From NCBI RefSeq assembly GCF_014652635.1, contig NZ_BMZE01000002.1:1096965-1160964 (forward strand): a stretch of DNA of 64,000 nt. Reading direction: 5' to 3'. Numbering within the stretch: position 1 is the stretch's first letter; every line of letters begins with the position of its first letter. Below are positions 46,276 through 54,694 of this stretch, piece by piece. The notes beneath the pieces were generated by a model. It saw only the letters and a program-made list of their open reading frames with translations, searched no databases and was not told the DNA's origin. The DNA is from Devosia pacifica. GTDB taxonomy: Bacteria > Pseudomonadota > Alphaproteobacteria > Rhizobiales > Devosiaceae. The position numbers were made by a program, and so were the translations under genes.

Positions 46276-46290
46276 TTAAGCCGGCGTTAA
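46276..46290 (-). promoter_or_regulatory. Perfect CtrA box upstream of fliF
   Basis: TTAA-GCCGGCG-TTAA, an exact match to the CtrA consensus, 84-98 bases before the fliF start codon. It is the only perfect box in the 46193-46430 gap and so marks fliF, the entry gene of the operon, as a likely direct CtrA target. Confidence 0.72.
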
Positions 46291-46369
46291 GGGCTGCAAA
46301 TTTTGCCGCAATTCTGTCGAATTGGGGTAACGCGAGGGTCACTTGAGGGTAACACGACGTTAACGCGTG

Positions 46370-46404
46370 CCTGAAAATACAAAGCCCGCCAGAGTGGCGG
46401 GCTT
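46370..46404 (-). terminator. Intrinsic terminator of sciP
   Basis: A 10-bp stem AAGCCCGCCA / TGGCGGGCTT with a three-base loop, followed on the minus strand by TGTATTTTC. It isolates sciP from the fliF operon. Confidence 0.88.
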
Positions 46405-46430
46405 GTCGTATCGGGTGATCGGGGTGCCGA

Positions 46431-46709
46431 TCAGCCTTCGCGGTAATGCTGGATCCAGGTTGTTCTCAACCCAGCAAGACCATGTTTATCGATTGCAGCC
46501 TGCCAGTTCAGGAACTCGTCCACGCTCAGCGCATAACGCTCGCATGCTTCTTCAAGGCTGAGCAGACCACCGCGCACGGCGGCAACCACTTCTGCCTTTC
46601 GACGAATGACCCAACGCCGCGTATTCTTGGGCGGGAGATCTGCGATCGTGAGCGGACTTCCGTCCGGCCCGATTACGTACTTTACGCGAGGACGCATTTG
46701 TACGGTCAT
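46431..46709 (-). CDS. sciP: CtrA inhibitory protein SciP (DUF1153)
   Basis: A 92-residue HTH protein that binds CtrA on DNA and stops it activating transcription, in the Caulobacter scheme. KYVIGPDGSPLTIADLPP near residue 10 and RRWVIRRKAEVVAAVRGGLL near 30, followed by SLEEACERYALSVDEFLNWQ, are the DUF1153/SciP signature. ATG 46709 is preceded by GAGAG. Its own promoter carries TTAA-N7-CTAA (46760). It lies between fliF and flgD on the same strand but has its own terminator. With ctrA and chpT in the same 18 kb, activator, relay and inhibitor are all present. Confidence 0.9.
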   Translation of the reverse strand: MTVQMRPRVKYVIGPDGSPLTIADLPPKNTRRWVIRRKAEVVAAVRGGLLSLEEACERYALSVDEFLNWQAAIDKHGLAGLRTTWIQHYREG

Positions 46710-46759
46710 TTTACTCTCTACCAAACCTGACCATATGTTCGAAGACTAAGTGTCTCCGC

Positions 46760-46774
46760 TTAAAATTTGCCTAA
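46760..46774 (-). promoter_or_regulatory. Near-consensus CtrA box upstream of sciP
   Basis: TTAA-AATTTGC-CTAA, one mismatch from TTAA-N7-TTAA, 51-65 bases upstream of the sciP start. Two GANTC sites (46835 and 46845) lie further upstream. sciP is CtrA-activated in Caulobacter. Confidence 0.5.
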
Positions 46775-46939
46775 GGGGAAACTTACAGGTGGTTAAGAAT
46801 GGCGTGCAAATTCAATCATATGCGTTCGTTTTGAGACTCGCGACGATTCCGGGATGACTTGAGGTCATCGCGAAGGCGCAAGTTCTCAGAGCAGCAAGAG
46901 GCGGTAAGAGCCCGTGTCTTCGTCGAGATTGGGGCCAGC

Positions 46940-47653
46940 CTAGGCGGGATCAGCCGCGTCGGGATCGGCCGAGGGCGCTGGGGGCGGGGCCTTGGTTTCG
47001 GGGATCCGTACATTGGTAACGTCGGACAGCTTGACCTGCGCATTGCCAATGGTCAGCACCGGCTCACCGCCGGAGAAGTCGACCGCCGAAACAATGCCGT
47101 TCGACGCCGTCGTCACCGGCACGCTGCGCCCGGACAGGTCCTTGGCCTCGATCGTGATGGTATAGGTGCCTGCGGGCTTCGGGTTTCCGTCAGAGCCGAC
47201 ACCATCCCAGACAAACTGACCTTCGCCCGCGGCCAACTGGCCACGTTCGCTGTAAACGACGCTGCCATTGCCGTCCTTGATGGTCACGACTGCATCGTGT
47301 GCGTCAGCCTCGGCGCTGTAACCCCATACTGCCTGTCCCTCGGCGAGATCGGCGCGGTCACCCGCGGTGGTCACTTCCTTGCCAATATAAGAAACGGCAT
47401 CAGTGTTCACCGAGGCCTCGTTGGCCATCATCAACGCTTCGAGGAATTCGTTGGTCTTCAGTTGCTGTTCGACCGAGGTGAACTGCACCAATTGCTGAGT
47501 GAACTGGTTGGTATCCATCGGATCGAGCGGGTTCTGATTTTTCAACTGCGTCGTCAGGATCTGCAGGAAGGTGTCGAAATTGTCGGCGATGGTGCGCCGA
47601 TTCTGATCGAGACTGGAGCCCGAAGACGTTCCGGTGATGCCATCTACTGCCAT
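46940..47653 (-). CDS. flgD: Flagellar hook-capping protein FlgD
   Basis: A 237-residue hook cap. The N-terminal export and capping region (FDTFLQILTTQLKNQNPLDPMDTNQFTQQLVQFTSVEQQL, residues 26-65) is the family hallmark. The rest has the FlgD Ig-like/Tudor fold (WDGVGSDGNPKPAGTYTITIEA near 145) and a Pro-rich tail. GGGAG precedes the ATG. It lies 13 bases after fliK. Confidence 0.94.
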   Translation of the reverse strand: MAVDGITGTSSGSSLDQNRRTIADNFDTFLQILTTQLKNQNPLDPMDTNQFTQQLVQFTSVEQQLKTNEFLEALMMANEASVNTDAVSYIGKEVTTAGDRADLAEGQAVWGYSAEADAHDAVVTIKDGNGSVVYSERGQLAAGEGQFVWDGVGSDGNPKPAGTYTITIEAKDLSGRSVPVTTASNGIVSAVDFSGGEPVLTIGNAQVKLSDVTNVRIPETKAPPPAPSADPDAADPA

Positions 47654-47666
47654 CTCAGGCTCCCTG

Positions 47667-49145
47667 TCAGGCTACAATGTTGACGCTGCCGGCATTGAGG
47701 CTGCCACGGTAGAGCGTCGTTACAGTATTGAGCGGCGTTCCTTCATCAAGCTCGGACAGCTCGTTGAGAGCAAACGGTGCGTTCTCGCCGTCCTTGTTCT
47801 GTTCGCCCTGTCCGGAGAACGGGTTGTCCTTCAGCGAGAATTCGAGGCTCGTCTTGGCGCCATCGAGCCCCGCCTGTGCCAGCGCACGTTCGAGCGCACG
47901 CTGGTCGCGCATCATCATGTCGAGCGTTTCCGACTTTTCGACAGTGAGGCGCGCATGAACCTGCCCATGCTTGTCAAAATCGAGTTTCACTTCAATGCGG
48001 CCGAGTTCCGGTGGATCAAGCCGGATCTGAAACTGGCTGTTGCCCTGCTGCACGTGCCGGCTGATTTCGAAGGCGACCTGGGGCAGGTTGATCTGCTGCT
48101 GCGAGGGGAGATGGCCAGCCGCAACGGGCTTGGCTCCCGGTAGCGCTTCGACACGGGTACCCGTTTGTGCCGCAAGTTGGCTGAGAAGGTCATCGGATGC
48201 GTTGTCGCCCTTCGCGCCGGCTTGCTGGCCCAGGGCTGCCATTGCGTTGTCGCGTGTGCCGTTCTTGAAGTCCGTGCCCGCCTCGTCCCGCCTGGTGGTG
48301 CGGCCAAGGTCCGACAACTTCAACTCGCCTTCGCCATCGGAGGTGTCGTCTGCTTCGGCTTCAGCTGATAGTTCAGGTGTTGTCTCGGCCTGCTTTTGTG
48401 CGCCGTTCTGCTTTCCAAGAAGGGCTTCGAGAGCAGATGCGAGCTTTGGTGGAACCGGCGTTTCGGCACCATCGAGGAGGGCCATGAGCTTGGCTTGCGC
48501 GCCTTCATCGGCCTCAATCGTGCGCAACAGATCGGCGAGCTTGGTGCCGACTGCCTCAAGTTCAGGTGTTCCTGACAGGAGCGTACGCGCCAGATCCGCC
48601 AAGGAGCCGAGCGCCTTATCGAGAGCCGATGCGTCCTGCTGCAATTGTAGCCCGCCGAGCTTAGCCAATAGCTCCGTGTCCGGCGCCTCAGGCGTTAGCT
48701 CAAGGCGAAGAGCGCCGGCGAGCTCATCGAGCATGCCGGCCAGTTCGCTCAGCTGGTCTTCGGTCGAGTTGGCATCAAGCGTCATCAGCGCTTCGATAAT
48801 TCCGGCCAGCGTTTCCGCCAGTTCCGAGGCATCCCCGAGCGCCGCATCTGCCAAGGCGTCGATTTCGTCGCGCGAGAGCGTTCTCGTCTCGCCGTCGACC
48901 TCGACGGTAATGCGATTGTCGCGATCAAGAGACACCTTTGCCGTGTTATCGCCCACCACATCGCGGACCGCGCTTTCGACGGCCTTGCGGCGATCCGGGC
49001 TTATCGCTCTCGCCGGTTCGCGCGATTCCGCCTTGAGATGGCTGGCAAAGCTGTCGCGCCGATCAGCCGGCACCGGTTGGGCCGGCTCGGGGCGTGAGCG
49101 ATCAGCGGGCTTGGATGACAGAGCGGTAAGCAGATCTGGCGGCAC
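47667..49145 (-). CDS. fliK: Flagellar hook-length control protein FliK
   Basis: A 492-residue protein with a long, low-complexity acidic N-terminal ruler region (to about 370) and a C-terminal Flg_hook domain with FQIRLDPPELGRIEVKLDFD near 395, VHARLTVEKSETLDMMMRD and LERALAQAGLDGAKTSLEFSL near 435. GTG start. FliK sets hook length and switches export specificity at FlhB. It is co-transcribed with flgD and diverges from mnmA. Confidence 0.88.
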   Translation of the reverse strand: MPPDLLTALSSKPADRSRPEPAQPVPADRRDSFASHLKAESREPARAISPDRRKAVESAVRDVVGDNTAKVSLDRDNRITVEVDGETRTLSRDEIDALADAALGDASELAETLAGIIEALMTLDANSTEDQLSELAGMLDELAGALRLELTPEAPDTELLAKLGGLQLQQDASALDKALGSLADLARTLLSGTPELEAVGTKLADLLRTIEADEGAQAKLMALLDGAETPVPPKLASALEALLGKQNGAQKQAETTPELSAEAEADDTSDGEGELKLSDLGRTTRRDEAGTDFKNGTRDNAMAALGQQAGAKGDNASDDLLSQLAAQTGTRVEALPGAKPVAAGHLPSQQQINLPQVAFEISRHVQQGNSQFQIRLDPPELGRIEVKLDFDKHGQVHARLTVEKSETLDMMMRDQRALERALAQAGLDGAKTSLEFSLKDNPFSGQGEQNKDGENAPFALNELSELDEGTPLNTVTTLYRGSLNAGSVNIVA

Positions 49146-49330
49146 GGGCTGGTCGGTCCTTCAAGACAAGTCAGTGCCAATGCTTATGCAAACAGCTTGC
49201 CAGTTCATGAAATACCGCACTGTCAGCAGGTTGCGGCATGTGTCTGGTGATCAGAAGACGCTTAGGCGGCAAGAACTATCGCGCGGCGGGCAAATGCTGC
49301 CGGGTTCGACGCTTGCGCGGGAAGCCGTGA

Positions 49331-50533
49331 ATGGATAGTGACTGGAAATCCATGCCGCTGGCCCTTGACCCCAACCGGATGACTGACATGTTGAACTCTC
49401 TTGATCTGCCCAAAGCCCCGGGTGAGACGCGCGTTGTTGTCGCGATGTCGGGGGGCGTCGATTCCTCCGTGGTCGCCGGACTTCTGTCGCGCCAAGGCTA
49501 TGACGTGGTGGGCATTACGCTCCAGCTCTACGATCATGGCGAGGCGACGCACCGCAAAGGGGCGTGCTGCGCTGGCCAGGATATCCACGATGCGCGGCGC
49601 GTCGCCGCGAGCCTTGGTATTCCGCACTATGTGCTGGACTACGAGCAGCGCTTTCGCGATTCCGTCATCGAGCCGTTCGCCAATGCCTACCAGCAGGGCG
49701 AAACGCCGGTTCCATGCATTGCCTGCAACCAGTCGGTGAAGTTCGTCGACCTGCTGCAGGTTGCAGAAGACCTTGGCGCCGACGTTCTGGCGACCGGGCA
49801 CTACGTTCAGTCGCGGCTGGAAGATGGCCATCGCAAGCTGTTCCGGCCGGTCGATTCCGAGCGAGACCAGACATATTTCCTGTTTGCGACGACCCAACAG
49901 CAGCTCGATTTCCTGCGCTTTCCGCTCGGCGGAATGAGCAAGGCGGAGGTGCGCGAGCACGCCCGCCAGATGGGGCTCGAGATTGCGGAAAAGCATGACA
50001 GCCAGGACATCTGCTTCGTGCCGCAGGGCAAGTACGCGGATGTCATCGCCAAGATGTACCCGGAAGCGCTGCAGGAAGGCGAGATCGTCGACCTCGATGG
50101 GCGGGTTCTCGGCACGCACAAGGGGATCGTTCACTACACGATCGGCCAACGCAAGGGCCTCGGCATTTCTTCACCCGAGGCGCTCTACGTCGTCAAGCTC
50201 GATCACAGGACCGGACGGGTGATCGTCGGGCCACGCGATGCGCTGAAGACCCATACTGTACGCCTGCGTGACGTGAACTGGCTGGGTGAGCGCCCGCTTG
50301 CAGAAGCGGCAGCCGGCAACGGCGCGCCGCTCGAGGTCAAGGTGCGCTCGACCAGAGGCCCGCAATCGGGCGTGGTGCAAATGCGTGAAGGCGAGGTCTA
50401 CGTTACGCTGGTCGCCGGTGAATATGGAGTTTCGCCGGGGCAGGCCTGCGTTTTTTATGCCGATGACGACCAGACCGCGCGCGTTCTCGGCGGCGGATTT
50501 ATCGCCGAAGCGGTTCCGGCGATGGCGGCCTAG
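49331..50533 (+). CDS. mnmA: tRNA-specific 2-thiouridylase MnmA
   Basis: A 400-residue enzyme that puts sulfur on U34 of tRNA-Lys, Glu and Gln. The ATP PP-loop is [10 protein letters not shown] near residue 39, the two catalytic Cys lie in [14 protein letters not shown] near 128 and [12 protein letters not shown] near 225. The start could be 49331 (GGGAAG upstream) or 49388, which matches the common rhizobial N-terminus better. Its stop shares CTAG with the small convergent gene. Confidence 0.95.
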   Translation: MDSDWKSMPLALDPNRMTDMLNSLDLPKAPGETRVVVAMSGGVDSSVVAGLLSRQGYDVVGITLQLYDHGEATHRKGACCAGQDIHDARRVAASLGIPHYVLDYEQRFRDSVIEPFANAYQQGETPVPCIACNQSVKFVDLLQVAEDLGADVLATGHYVQSRLEDGHRKLFRPVDSERDQTYFLFATTQQQLDFLRFPLGGMSKAEVREHARQMGLEIAEKHDSQDICFVPQGKYADVIAKMYPEALQEGEIVDLDGRVLGTHKGIVHYTIGQRKGLGISSPEALYVVKLDHRTGRVIVGPRDALKTHTVRLRDVNWLGERPLAEAAAGNGAPLEVKVRSTRGPQSGVVQMREGEVYVTLVAGEYGVSPGQACVFYADDDQTARVLGGGFIAEAVPAMAA

Positions 50534-50700
50534 TCCGGCGCAGTTTCGGGCAATGTCTCGCCGGCGGCTGCACGTTCGTCTGCGCGCTGCCAGGCGCTGA
50601 GATTGGTGATGATCGACGCGCCTATGAAGATCAGCGCAATGACGCCAAGCACGACAATCAGAATGCGTCCGCGTCGGTTCTGGTGAGGAGTGTCGCTCAT
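50530..50700 (-). CDS. Small single-span membrane protein
   Basis: A 56-residue protein with a basic N-terminus (HQNRRGR) and one membrane helix near residues 12-34 ([22 protein letters not shown]). ATG 50700 has AAGG ten bases upstream. The frame continues upstream to 50736 but has no ribosome site. Stop shares CTAG with mnmA. Function unknown. Confidence 0.6.
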   Translation of the reverse strand: MSDTPHQNRRGRILIVVLGVIALIFIGASIITNLSAWQRADERAAAGETLPETAPD

Positions 50701-50874
50701 GCAGCGACCTTTGCGCCGCGTGCGACATGCGGTCAAGCCTGCCGCCGCAGCCGAGAAAAATTTCTTTTGCTCGGCGCCAAGGATAATTCCGCGAGCAGCG
50801 TCCTAGCTCATGAGGACAGCTTTTGCGCATGGCGGAGCCGTGCTTGAAGATGGGACCCTAACCGGAACAGAGCC

Positions 50875-51441
50875 GTGGCAGTGGCCGAAACCCGAATGCG
50901 CCATTCAGCCGAAATGGAGAGCGCCGCCGCAGCGGAAGCGCTTGTTGCGCGGGCGCGTCGTGGCGATGCGGCCGCCTTCGAGCAGCTCGTGACCGAGCAT
51001 TACGACATGATCTACCGAACGGCCTATAAATGGTGCGGGAACCGCAGTGACGCCGAGGATGTGGCGCAGGACGTTTCGATAAAGCTCGCCAGCGCCATCG
51101 CACTTTTCGATGGCCGGTCAAAATTTGCAAGCTGGCTCTATCGCGTCACGCTCAACAGCGTTCGCGACCTGCAGCGTGCCCGCAAGCGCGATGGACGCAA
51201 GATCGAGGCGTTTTCCGATGTGGCTGCTGGTTTTGCCCTTGCAGACCAGGAAGAAAGCACGACGACCGCGCAGCTCTGGCAGGCGGTGCGTGCGCTGCCG
51301 GACAAGCAAAGAGATGCCGTTCTGCTGGTCTATGCGGAAGAACTCAGCCACGCCGATGCGGCGCAGATCATGGGATGCCGCGAAGCTACCGTATCCTGGC
51401 ACGTGCACGCAGCGAGGAAAGCCCTGAGGGGGCTGCTATGA
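50875..51441 (+). CDS. ECF-type RNA polymerase sigma factor
   Basis: A 188-residue sigma factor. Region 2 covers about residues 28-100 (FEQLVTEHYDMIYRTAYKWCGN; DAEDVAQDVSIKL; FASWLYRVTLNSVRDLQR) and region 4 about 130-185 (LPDKQRDAVLLVYAEELSHADAAQIMGCREATVSWHVH). Start is GTG 50875, or ATG 50896 or 50914. Its TGA overlaps the ATG of the vWA protein (ATGA), so the two are coupled, and the partner's N-terminus is likely to act as an anti-sigma factor. Confidence 0.88.
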   Translation: MAVAETRMRHSAEMESAAAAEALVARARRGDAAAFEQLVTEHYDMIYRTAYKWCGNRSDAEDVAQDVSIKLASAIALFDGRSKFASWLYRVTLNSVRDLQRARKRDGRKIEAFSDVAAGFALADQEESTTTAQLWQAVRALPDKQRDAVLLVYAEELSHADAAQIMGCREATVSWHVHAARKALRGLL

Positions 51442-53474
51442 CGCAACACAGACACGACGACGATTTTAAAGATCTCGCCTCTATCGAGGTGCCGCCACCG
51501 CGCGCGGATGCACGCCGCCAGGCGATCGACGCGGCACGCACCGCATTCGCTGCAGAAGCAGAAAAAAATAGTGACACCGCCACCCAAGGATCGTGGCTGA
51601 CCAGCCGTCTCAAATCCATCGCAGGCTTTTTCGAAAGATTTGAGACCATGGATATGCGCATACCCCTTGGGACGGCAGCCATAGCATTGCTGGTGTTTCC
51701 AGTGAGCTATTACCTGATCGACAGCGGCACGCTCGATCTGCGGGGCCTGGTCCCCGATGACGGTGAAGCCGTTGAAGACGTTGCCGCGCCGGAGCCGGTG
51801 CCGGCAACGCCGGCCGAGCCGCAGGAGGAAGTCGCCAGTGCTCCGGCGGCAGATGCCGAAGCGCCGCCCGCGCTTGTCGAGCGGGCTGAAGAGCGCCAGG
51901 AGCCGATCCAGTTGCCGGCGCAGGCCCAGCCCTCCGGTGCGCAGCAGCAGCAAAGGATGCAGCAATCGTTCGCCCAGAGCTACGATTCGGCAGCCCAAAG
52001 CATGCCGCCTTCACCCGCGCCCATGGCGGCCCCACAGGGGATGGCGCCGCAGCCGAGTGGCGATCAGTTTGCCGAGTTCGAGGAATCGGGCGTGCATGCG
52101 GTGGTCGACGATCCGGTGTCGACGTTCTCGGTCGATGTCGATACGGCGAGTTATGCCTATGTGCGCCGGATGGTGGAGCAGGGGATGGTACCGCCACCCG
52201 ACGCGGTGCGGATCGAGGAGATGATCAACTATTTCTCCTATGACTATCCGACGCCCGACGATCCGGCAGTGCCGTTTTCGACAAGCGTGAGCGTATTCCC
52301 GACACCCTGGAACGAGAGCTCGCAGCTGATGCAGATCGGTATTCGCGGCTATGTTCCGCCAGCAGACGATCTGGCGTCAGCGAATCTGGTGTTCCTGATC
52401 GACAGCTCGGGCTCGATGCAGGATCCAGACAAGCTGCCATTGCTGAAACGCGCATTCCGGCTGCTGATCGGCCAGCTTTCCGAAGCCGACACGATTTCGA
52501 TCGTCACCTATGCCGGGGCGGCGGGTGTGGTGTTGCCGCCAACGCCGGCCAGCGAGCAAGCACGGATATTGTCGGCGCTCGATGGGCTTGAGCCGGGAGG
52601 GTCGACCGCCGGCGCCGATGGCATCGCGCTGGCCTACCAGCTGGCTGAAGAGGCGTATATCGACGATGGCATCAACCGGGTGATCCTTGCGACCGATGGC
52701 GATTTCAATGTCGGGCTGAGCGATCCGGATGCCCTCGAGGACTTTATTGCCGGCAAGCGCGATAGTGGCGTGTTCCTGTCGGTCCTGGGGTTTGGCAGCG
52801 GCAATCTCGGCGACGATACGATGCAGAGCCTGGCGCAGAACGGCAACGGCACGGCGAGCTACATTTCCGACTTCCGCGAAGCGCGCAAGGTGCTTGTGGC
52901 AGAGCTTGGCGGCACGCTTGAGACCATCGCCAAGGACGTGAAGATCCAGGTGGAATTCAACCCGGCGACAGTCTCTGAATATCGGCTGATCGGCTACGAA
53001 ACGCGCGCGCTCGCACGCGAGGATTTTAACAATGACCGGGTGGATGCTGGCGATATCGGGGCCGGGCATACGGTGACGGCGCTCTATGAAATCGTGCCGG
53101 TCGGCTCTGACGGGGGGCTGATCGATCCGCTGCGCTATGCCGATGAGCCGGCTCCGGCTGCAACCAGCGACGAACTGGGGTTGGTGCGGCTACGCTACAA
53201 GCTGCCGGATGCGGATGATAGTCGGCTGATAGAAGTGCCGGTCGGCCCCGATAGCGTCATCAATGATCTCGCCGTGGCGCCCGATGATGCACGGTTTGCT
53301 GCAGCAGTTGCGGCGTTCGGGCAGAAGCTCAAGGGTTCGGACTATGCCGGCGATATGAGCTGGACGCAGGTTGCTGACCTCGCGCGGTCGGCTCGGGGTG
53401 AAGACGCGGCCGGGTATCGCAGCGAGTTCGTGCAACTGGTGGAGACCGCCGCGGTGCTCGACGCTGCGAACTAG
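51438..53474 (+). CDS. vWA-domain membrane protein (YfbK-like), possible anti-sigma factor
   Basis: A 678-residue protein. Residues 1-70 are cytoplasmic and charged, a membrane helix lies near 73-95 (IPLGTAAIALLVFPVSYYLI), then a Pro/Gln-rich linker to about 215. A YfbK N-terminal part (FSVDVDTASYAYVRRMVEQG near 232) precedes the vWA domain with an intact MIDAS: FLIDSSGSMQD near 319, Thr and Asp in LATDGDFNVG near 418. The DUF3520-type C-terminus runs from about 500. GAGGGGG precedes the ATG. The gene is translationally coupled to an ECF sigma factor, which suggests membrane-anchored sigma control. Confidence 0.8.
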   Translation: MTQHRHDDDFKDLASIEVPPPRADARRQAIDAARTAFAAEAEKNSDTATQGSWLTSRLKSIAGFFERFETMDMRIPLGTAAIALLVFPVSYYLIDSGTLDLRGLVPDDGEAVEDVAAPEPVPATPAEPQEEVASAPAADAEAPPALVERAEERQEPIQLPAQAQPSGAQQQQRMQQSFAQSYDSAAQSMPPSPAPMAAPQGMAPQPSGDQFAEFEESGVHAVVDDPVSTFSVDVDTASYAYVRRMVEQGMVPPPDAVRIEEMINYFSYDYPTPDDPAVPFSTSVSVFPTPWNESSQLMQIGIRGYVPPADDLASANLVFLIDSSGSMQDPDKLPLLKRAFRLLIGQLSEADTISIVTYAGAAGVVLPPTPASEQARILSALDGLEPGGSTAGADGIALAYQLAEEAYIDDGINRVILATDGDFNVGLSDPDALEDFIAGKRDSGVFLSVLGFGSGNLGDDTMQSLAQNGNGTASYISDFREARKVLVAELGGTLETIAKDVKIQVEFNPATVSEYRLIGYETRALAREDFNNDRVDAGDIGAGHTVTALYEIVPVGSDGGLIDPLRYADEPAPAATSDELGLVRLRYKLPDADDSRLIEVPVGPDSVINDLAVAPDDARFAAAVAAFGQKLKGSDYAGDMSWTQVADLARSARGEDAAGYRSEFVQLVETAAVLDAAN

Positions 53475-53485
53475 CGTGAAGACGG

Positions 53486-53517
53486 GAGGGCGCGGTGGGT
53501 AACCGCGCCCTCTTTCC
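53486..53517 (+). terminator. Intrinsic terminator of the sigma-vWA operon
   Basis: An 11-bp stem (GAGGGCGCGGT with ACCGCGCCCTC, loop GGGTA) followed by TTTCC, ending 38 bases after the vWA stop. Confidence 0.72.
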
Positions 53518-53523
53518 ATGTGA

Positions 53524-54471
53524 CTATTGAAGCGGCTTGAGGTTGGCCTCGATCGATGCGCGCTTGGGCTCGAGGAAGGGCGGAAGCGCCAGGCTTTCCC
53601 CGAGGGTTTCGAGCGGCTCGTCGGTGGCAAAACCTGGGCCGTCTGTCGCGATCTCAAACAAGATGCCGTTGGGCTCGCGGAAATACAGCGAGGTGAAGTA
53701 GTAGCGCTCCACTTCGCCGCTCGAGCGTAAGCCGACCTCGCTGACCCGGCGCACCCACTGGCGCAGCGTGTCCTCGTTTTCGGTGCGGAACGCGACGTGG
53801 TGCACGCCGCCGGCACCCGGGCGCACGAATGGCAGACCGAGTTCCACCGCGACGTGGACTTCAGCGCCGGCGCCGCCTTCGCCCATCTCGAACACATGAA
53901 CCTCGGCTCCGGTGTCGCTGGTGTGCGTGCGCACCTTGCGCATGCCCATCACCTTGGTGAGGACAAGTTCCGTCGGCTCCAGCTTCGGCACGCTCAGCGT
54001 GATCGGACCGAGCCCGATGATCTGGCGCTCAGCCGGCACCGGGCTGCGATCCCACGCAACAGGCTTGTGTCCAGGGTCTGCCACCATCCGGAAGCGCTGA
54101 CCTTCGAAATCCTGGAAGGTGAGGCTGGTGTGGCCATTATGCTCGCCGATTTCGCCGGTCGACACGCCCCGATCATCGAGGTGCTGCTTCCACCATGAAA
54201 GTGTTTCTTCGCTGTCGACGCGAAGACCCGTCTGCGAGATGGAGTGCGTGCCGTGGGCCTCGCGTCCGACCGGGAAATCGAAGAAGGTCAGGTCAGCCCC
54301 AGGCGAGGCCACAGCATCCCCATAAAACAGGTGATAGGCCGTGGTATCATCCTGGTTGACCGTTTTCTTGATCAGCCGCATGCCAAGCGTTTGCGTATAG
54401 AACTGCAGGTTAGCCGGTGCGTCGGCGGTCACCGCTGTGAGGTGGTGAATTCCCTTGAGTTCGAGCGTCAT
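53524..54471 (-). CDS. Ring-cleaving dioxygenase, MhqO-like
   Basis: A 315-residue vicinal-oxygen-chelate protein with two tandem glyoxalase-fold modules. Metal ligands: His in IHHLTAVTADAPANLQFY near residue 9, His in GGVHHVAFRTEN near 222 and Glu in GILFEIATDGPGF near 275. The family includes MhqA/MhqO, which act on hydroquinones. An MhqD-like hydrolase is encoded at 1221-1841, unlinked here. No regulator of the MhqR type is adjacent. Confidence 0.85.
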   Translation of the reverse strand: MTLELKGIHHLTAVTADAPANLQFYTQTLGMRLIKKTVNQDDTTAYHLFYGDAVASPGADLTFFDFPVGREAHGTHSISQTGLRVDSEETLSWWKQHLDDRGVSTGEIGEHNGHTSLTFQDFEGQRFRMVADPGHKPVAWDRSPVPAERQIIGLGPITLSVPKLEPTELVLTKVMGMRKVRTHTSDTGAEVHVFEMGEGGAGAEVHVAVELGLPFVRPGAGGVHHVAFRTENEDTLRQWVRRVSEVGLRSSGEVERYYFTSLYFREPNGILFEIATDGPGFATDEPLETLGESLALPPFLEPKRASIEANLKPLQ

Positions 54472-54694
54472 CGTAAGCCTCCTGTGGCGCGTGCGCGCCG
54501 ATCGGTATCTGGCACTAACTTAAGCGCTTGAAGGCCCGCTGCGGAGGGCCGAGAGCGCAACACCTTGTTGCCGAAAATTGAACGAACGCCACCATCTGTT
54601 CCCTCCTAAGCACCGTTCACAAACGGTTAGGTATGTCTTTTTTCAATGTTCAGGCCCGTCGCCTTGCCTTAAAAGCAGAACAAAGGATGAACAA

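Noticed and set aside
49168..49182. TTGGCAC upstream of fliK as the -24 part of a sigma-54 promoter
   Set aside because: The -12 GC is not at the required spacing, so the element does not fit a sigma-54 promoter.
54472..54694. LexA box upstream of the radical SAM-UdgX operon
   Set aside because: GTTC and GAAC occur there, but none pair at seven-base spacing.
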